From Agreia sp. PsM10 (GTDB taxonomy: Bacteria > Actinomycetota > Actinomycetes > Actinomycetales > Microbacteriaceae): a stretch of 64,000 nt of DNA. The stretch lies in the NCBI RefSeq assembly GCF_030433855.1, contig NZ_JARUXC010000008.1, positions 62,001 to 126,000 of the forward strand. Reading direction: 5' to 3'. Shown piece by piece: positions 62,377-64,000 of this stretch. The notes under the pieces are model-generated. The model searched no databases. It was not told the origin of the DNA and worked only from the letters and a program-made list of their open reading frames with translations. The translations under genes and the position numbers were made by a program. Each line of letters starts with the position of its first letter. Position 1 is the first letter of the stretch.

Positions 62377-62442
62377 GCGCTGAGGTGCGGAGAACGGCCG
62401 TTTCGATCACCAATGAAGCGGCCATTCTCCGCACCTCAGTGC
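62377..62442. terminator. Long palindrome at convergent genes
   Basis: GCGCTGAGGTGCGGAGAACG (from 62377) pairs with CGCACCTCAGTGC and the bases before it (62418-62442): about 23 of 25 positions match, with a 16-base loop. It lies between HPr and the convergent HxlR gene. It is much longer than a minimal terminator and resembles the palindromes at 9021 in starting with TGAGGTG. Confidence 0.65.
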
Positions 62443-62451
62443 ATTCTTGGG

Positions 62452-63093
62452 TCAGGCGGCGAGGTGGAAGGTGCTCGCGAAGCGGTCGAGCAGCGCGCCG
62501 CGGCCATGCAGAACCTCCACGGCTCCCGTCTCGATCGCGCGCTGCGGAGCGAGCTCACCCGAGATGAGCCGGTGGATGGCCGGGCCGGTCGCGAAGGCGA
62601 TGTCGACGGGGCCCTCGCTGCGAATCGTGTCGAAGGCCGACCCATTCACCCGGATGAACAGCTCCGCGTCGCCGATGCGGGCCGCGTACGAGGTGGCCGG
62701 TAGATCGAGTGCCACCTGCGGCTGGAAGGCCGAGCGCAGGTCCATGGTCATCGACGCGGGCGTGATGACCTGCTCGTCGCGGGCCTCGCCCATGGCCTTG
62801 AAGCCCCATGCGCCCAGTGCGAGCACCACCGGCTCGAGTTCGCGACCGTAGGCCGTCAACTCGTAGACGATGACTCTGGAGCGCGGGGCCCGCCGGATGA
62901 CGCCGGCCGCCTGGAGCTCCTTGAGCCTGGTCGCCAAAATGTTGCTCGGGATGCGCGCCAGCCCCGCGGCGAGCTCGCCGTAGCGGCGCGGCCCCACGAG
63001 CAGGTCGCGTACGATCAGCAGCGCCCAGCGCTCGCCGACGAGCTCGACGGCCCGGGTGATGCCGGAGTACTGCCCGTAATCGCGCGCGGCCAT
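62452..63093 (-). CDS. HxlR-family transcriptional regulator
   Basis: A 213-residue regulator. The HxlR winged helix spans residues 8-95: YSGITRAVELVGERWALLIV, then GPRRYGELAAGLARIPSNIL and LKELQAAGVI. The C-terminal part (about 110-213) resembles an SCP2/sterol-carrier-like domain, seen in some HxlR proteins, which may bind a hydrophobic ligand. It starts 6 bases after the stop of the VOC gene without its own good ribosome binding site, so translation is coupled. It probably represses the VOC gene and itself through the operator at 63606. Confidence 0.9.
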   Translation of the reverse strand: MAARDYGQYSGITRAVELVGERWALLIVRDLLVGPRRYGELAAGLARIPSNILATRLKELQAAGVIRRAPRSRVIVYELTAYGRELEPVVLALGAWGFKAMGEARDEQVITPASMTMDLRSAFQPQVALDLPATSYAARIGDAELFIRVNGSAFDTIRSEGPVDIAFATGPAIHRLISGELAPQRAIETGAVEVLHGRGALLDRFASTFHLAA

Positions 63094-63099
63094 CTGGCC

Positions 63100-63552
63100 C
63101 TAGGCCTGCTCGGCCTGCTCGGGCTGCTGCTCGCCGAATGCCTCGGGACCCTGCTCCTGCGCGACCGGGTCCATCCAGCCGAATTCGAGGAGGTTGCCGT
63201 CGGGGTCGGCGAGCTGCCGCTGGTACATGAAGCCGTAGTCGGATGCCGGCTGCGGCTCCGAGCCGCCGGCCGCAAGCCCGCTCGTCACGGCCTCGTCGAC
63301 CGCATCGCGAGTGTCCATGAAGATCGCGGTGGACACGGATGGGTTCACCGCGTTGTCACCGATCGGCAGCTTGGTGAACGTCTGGAAGTACTCGCGCACC
63401 AGGATCATGAAGTAGTTGTGGCCGTCCTCGACGACGACGCAGGCCGCGTTGTGGTCGCTGAACTTGGGATTGATGCTGAACCCGAGCGACGTGTAGAACG
63501 TCTTGGCGCGCTCGAGATCGGTGACGGGCAGGTTGACGAACATCGACTTCAT
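63100..63552 (-). CDS. VOC-family (glyoxalase-like) protein
   Basis: A 150-residue VOC protein with two beta-alpha-beta-beta-beta modules: MKSMFVNLPVTDLERAKTFY in the first, and YQRQLADPDGNLLEFGWMDP in the second, which carries a likely metal Glu. A close relative of the predicted lactoylglutathione-lyase group, but the exact activity cannot be called. The C-terminal 20 residues are Gln/Glu/Ala-rich. GAGGAGCC lies before the ATG. First gene of the pair with the HxlR regulator. Confidence 0.87.
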   Translation of the reverse strand: MKSMFVNLPVTDLERAKTFYTSLGFSINPKFSDHNAACVVVEDGHNYFMILVREYFQTFTKLPIGDNAVNPSVSTAIFMDTRDAVDEAVTSGLAAGGSEPQPASDYGFMYQRQLADPDGNLLEFGWMDPVAQEQGPEAFGEQQPEQAEQA

Positions 63553-63605
63553 TGTGGGGCTCCTCAGGTGGCGGTATGAATGCTGGCGTGGCGAACTGAT
63601 CTGAT

Positions 63606-63622
63606 ACTTGCAAAAAACAAGT
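63606..63622. promoter_or_regulatory. Probable HxlR operator
   Basis: ACTTG-(7 bases, CAAAAAA)-CAAGT is a perfect inverted repeat 54 bases upstream of the VOC gene start. HxlR-family proteins typically bind such ACTTG/CAAGT palindromes. On the minus strand TATCAG follows it as a possible -10 element. Confidence 0.7.
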
Positions 63623-63661
63623 GACCCGTCAAGACCCGCTGTCGATCCCGCCGACGCGCCG

Positions 63662-64000
63662 CTAGAAGCCCTCCGGGTGGCGCGGCGTGTACGGCTCGGT
63701 CAGGCGAGCGAGTTCCGACTCGGTCAGCTCGACGTCGAGCGAGGCGACGGCGTCGTCGAGGTGCTTCTGCGACGTCGCTCCCACGATGGGCGCCGTGACC
63801 GCCGACTGCTGCCGCACCCACGCGAGGGCGACCTGGGCGCGCGAGACGCCGCGCTCACCCGCGATCGCGGCCACGGCATCCACGATCGCGCGATTCGAGT
63901 CGTCGTTCGACGAGTAGAGCGTGGCCCCGAAGAGATCCTTGCCCGTGCGCTCGGTCTCGGCCTCCCAGTCGCGCGTGAGCCGGCCACGCGCCAGAGGCGA
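63662..64000 (-). CDS. Aldo/keto reductase, C-terminal part only
   Basis: The gene runs off the right edge; about 112 C-terminal residues are visible, starting SPLARGRLTRDW. This is the late barrel part of an aldo/keto reductase, with the cofactor-binding region VTAPIVGATSQKHLDDAV and the usual tail LTEPYTPRHPEGF. The catalytic tetrad lies outside the window. It resembles the Tas-like reductase at 16225 in this region (SPLQGGLL versus SPLARGRL; APITGPRTMNQLDTA versus APIVGATSQKHLDDA), so the group is probably the same. Confidence 0.88.
   Translation of the reverse strand, partial: SPLARGRLTRDWEAETERTGKDLFGATLYSSNDDSNRAIVDAVAAIAGERGVSRAQVALAWVRQQSAVTAPIVGATSQKHLDDAVASLDVELTESELARLTEPYTPRHPEGF

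Overview
The window is high-GC chromosomal DNA from an actinobacterium, most likely of the family Microbacteriaceae. Codons are strongly G/C-ending, GTG and TTG starts are common, and stop/start overlaps (ATGA, GTGA) are frequent. The dispersed CCTTCGACAGGCTCAGGGA-type intergenic repeat and a DUF222/HNH gene also fit that family, but the assignment is inference because no rRNA or marker gene is present. I see no tRNA, rRNA, CRISPR array, prophage or insertion sequence.

Region by region. 1-9 kb: the end of an alpha/beta hydrolase, a DUF1761 membrane protein, a 37-residue membrane peptide, an AsnC/Lrp regulator divergent from alanine dehydrogenase (ald), an SH3-domain protein, sbcD-sbcC, and a PhzF-family isomerase. 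9-22 kb: a beta-lactamase-fold lipoprotein, small hypothetical genes, a PlsC-like acyltransferase, a class V aminotransferase coupled to a methyltransferase, a LysR regulator, three aldo/keto reductases, a CNNM/HlyC-type membrane protein preceded by a tiny coupled ORF, and a TetR-controlled pair (DUF1304 and a quinone-oxidoreductase-like enzyme). 22-34 kb: a DUF6458 protein, a membrane Ser/Thr kinase, an MprF-like lipid aminoacyltransferase overlapping an esterase gene, a MacB/FtsX-type ABC exporter with its adaptor, a DICT protein with a degenerate EAL domain, a CDF cation transporter, and an alpha/beta hydrolase.

34.6-37 kb is a repeat-rich stretch around a DUF222/HNH endonuclease gene, followed by a Pro/Ala-rich membrane protein.

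38.3-54.8 kb is the most interesting part. It is a catabolic gene cluster with two complete ABC importers: a BMP/nucleoside type and an NMT1/THI5 type with fused permeases. It also holds three amidohydrolases, a DeoD purine-nucleoside phosphorylase, a creatininase homologue with an altered metal-site motif, and a PF07090 GATase1-like protein. A LacI regulator sits at one end. The palindrome GCAAAWCGWTTTGC occurs twice in each of the two divergent promoter regions (44.6 kb and 53.6 kb), so the whole cluster looks like one LacI regulon. I propose import, phosphorolysis, deamination and ring opening of a purine-like or related N-heterocyclic nucleoside. The substrate is unknown.

54.9-64 kb: phosphoketolase, a PGPGW membrane protein, the fructose operon (DeoR-type regulator, fruK, PTS EIIABC) followed by HPr, a VOC protein/HxlR regulator pair with a clear operator, and the C-terminal part of a fourth aldo/keto reductase.

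Two sequence-wide patterns stand out. Many genes have a TANNNT box 6-7 bases before the start codon and no ribosome binding site, as expected for leaderless transcripts. Most convergent gene junctions carry a long imperfect palindrome.
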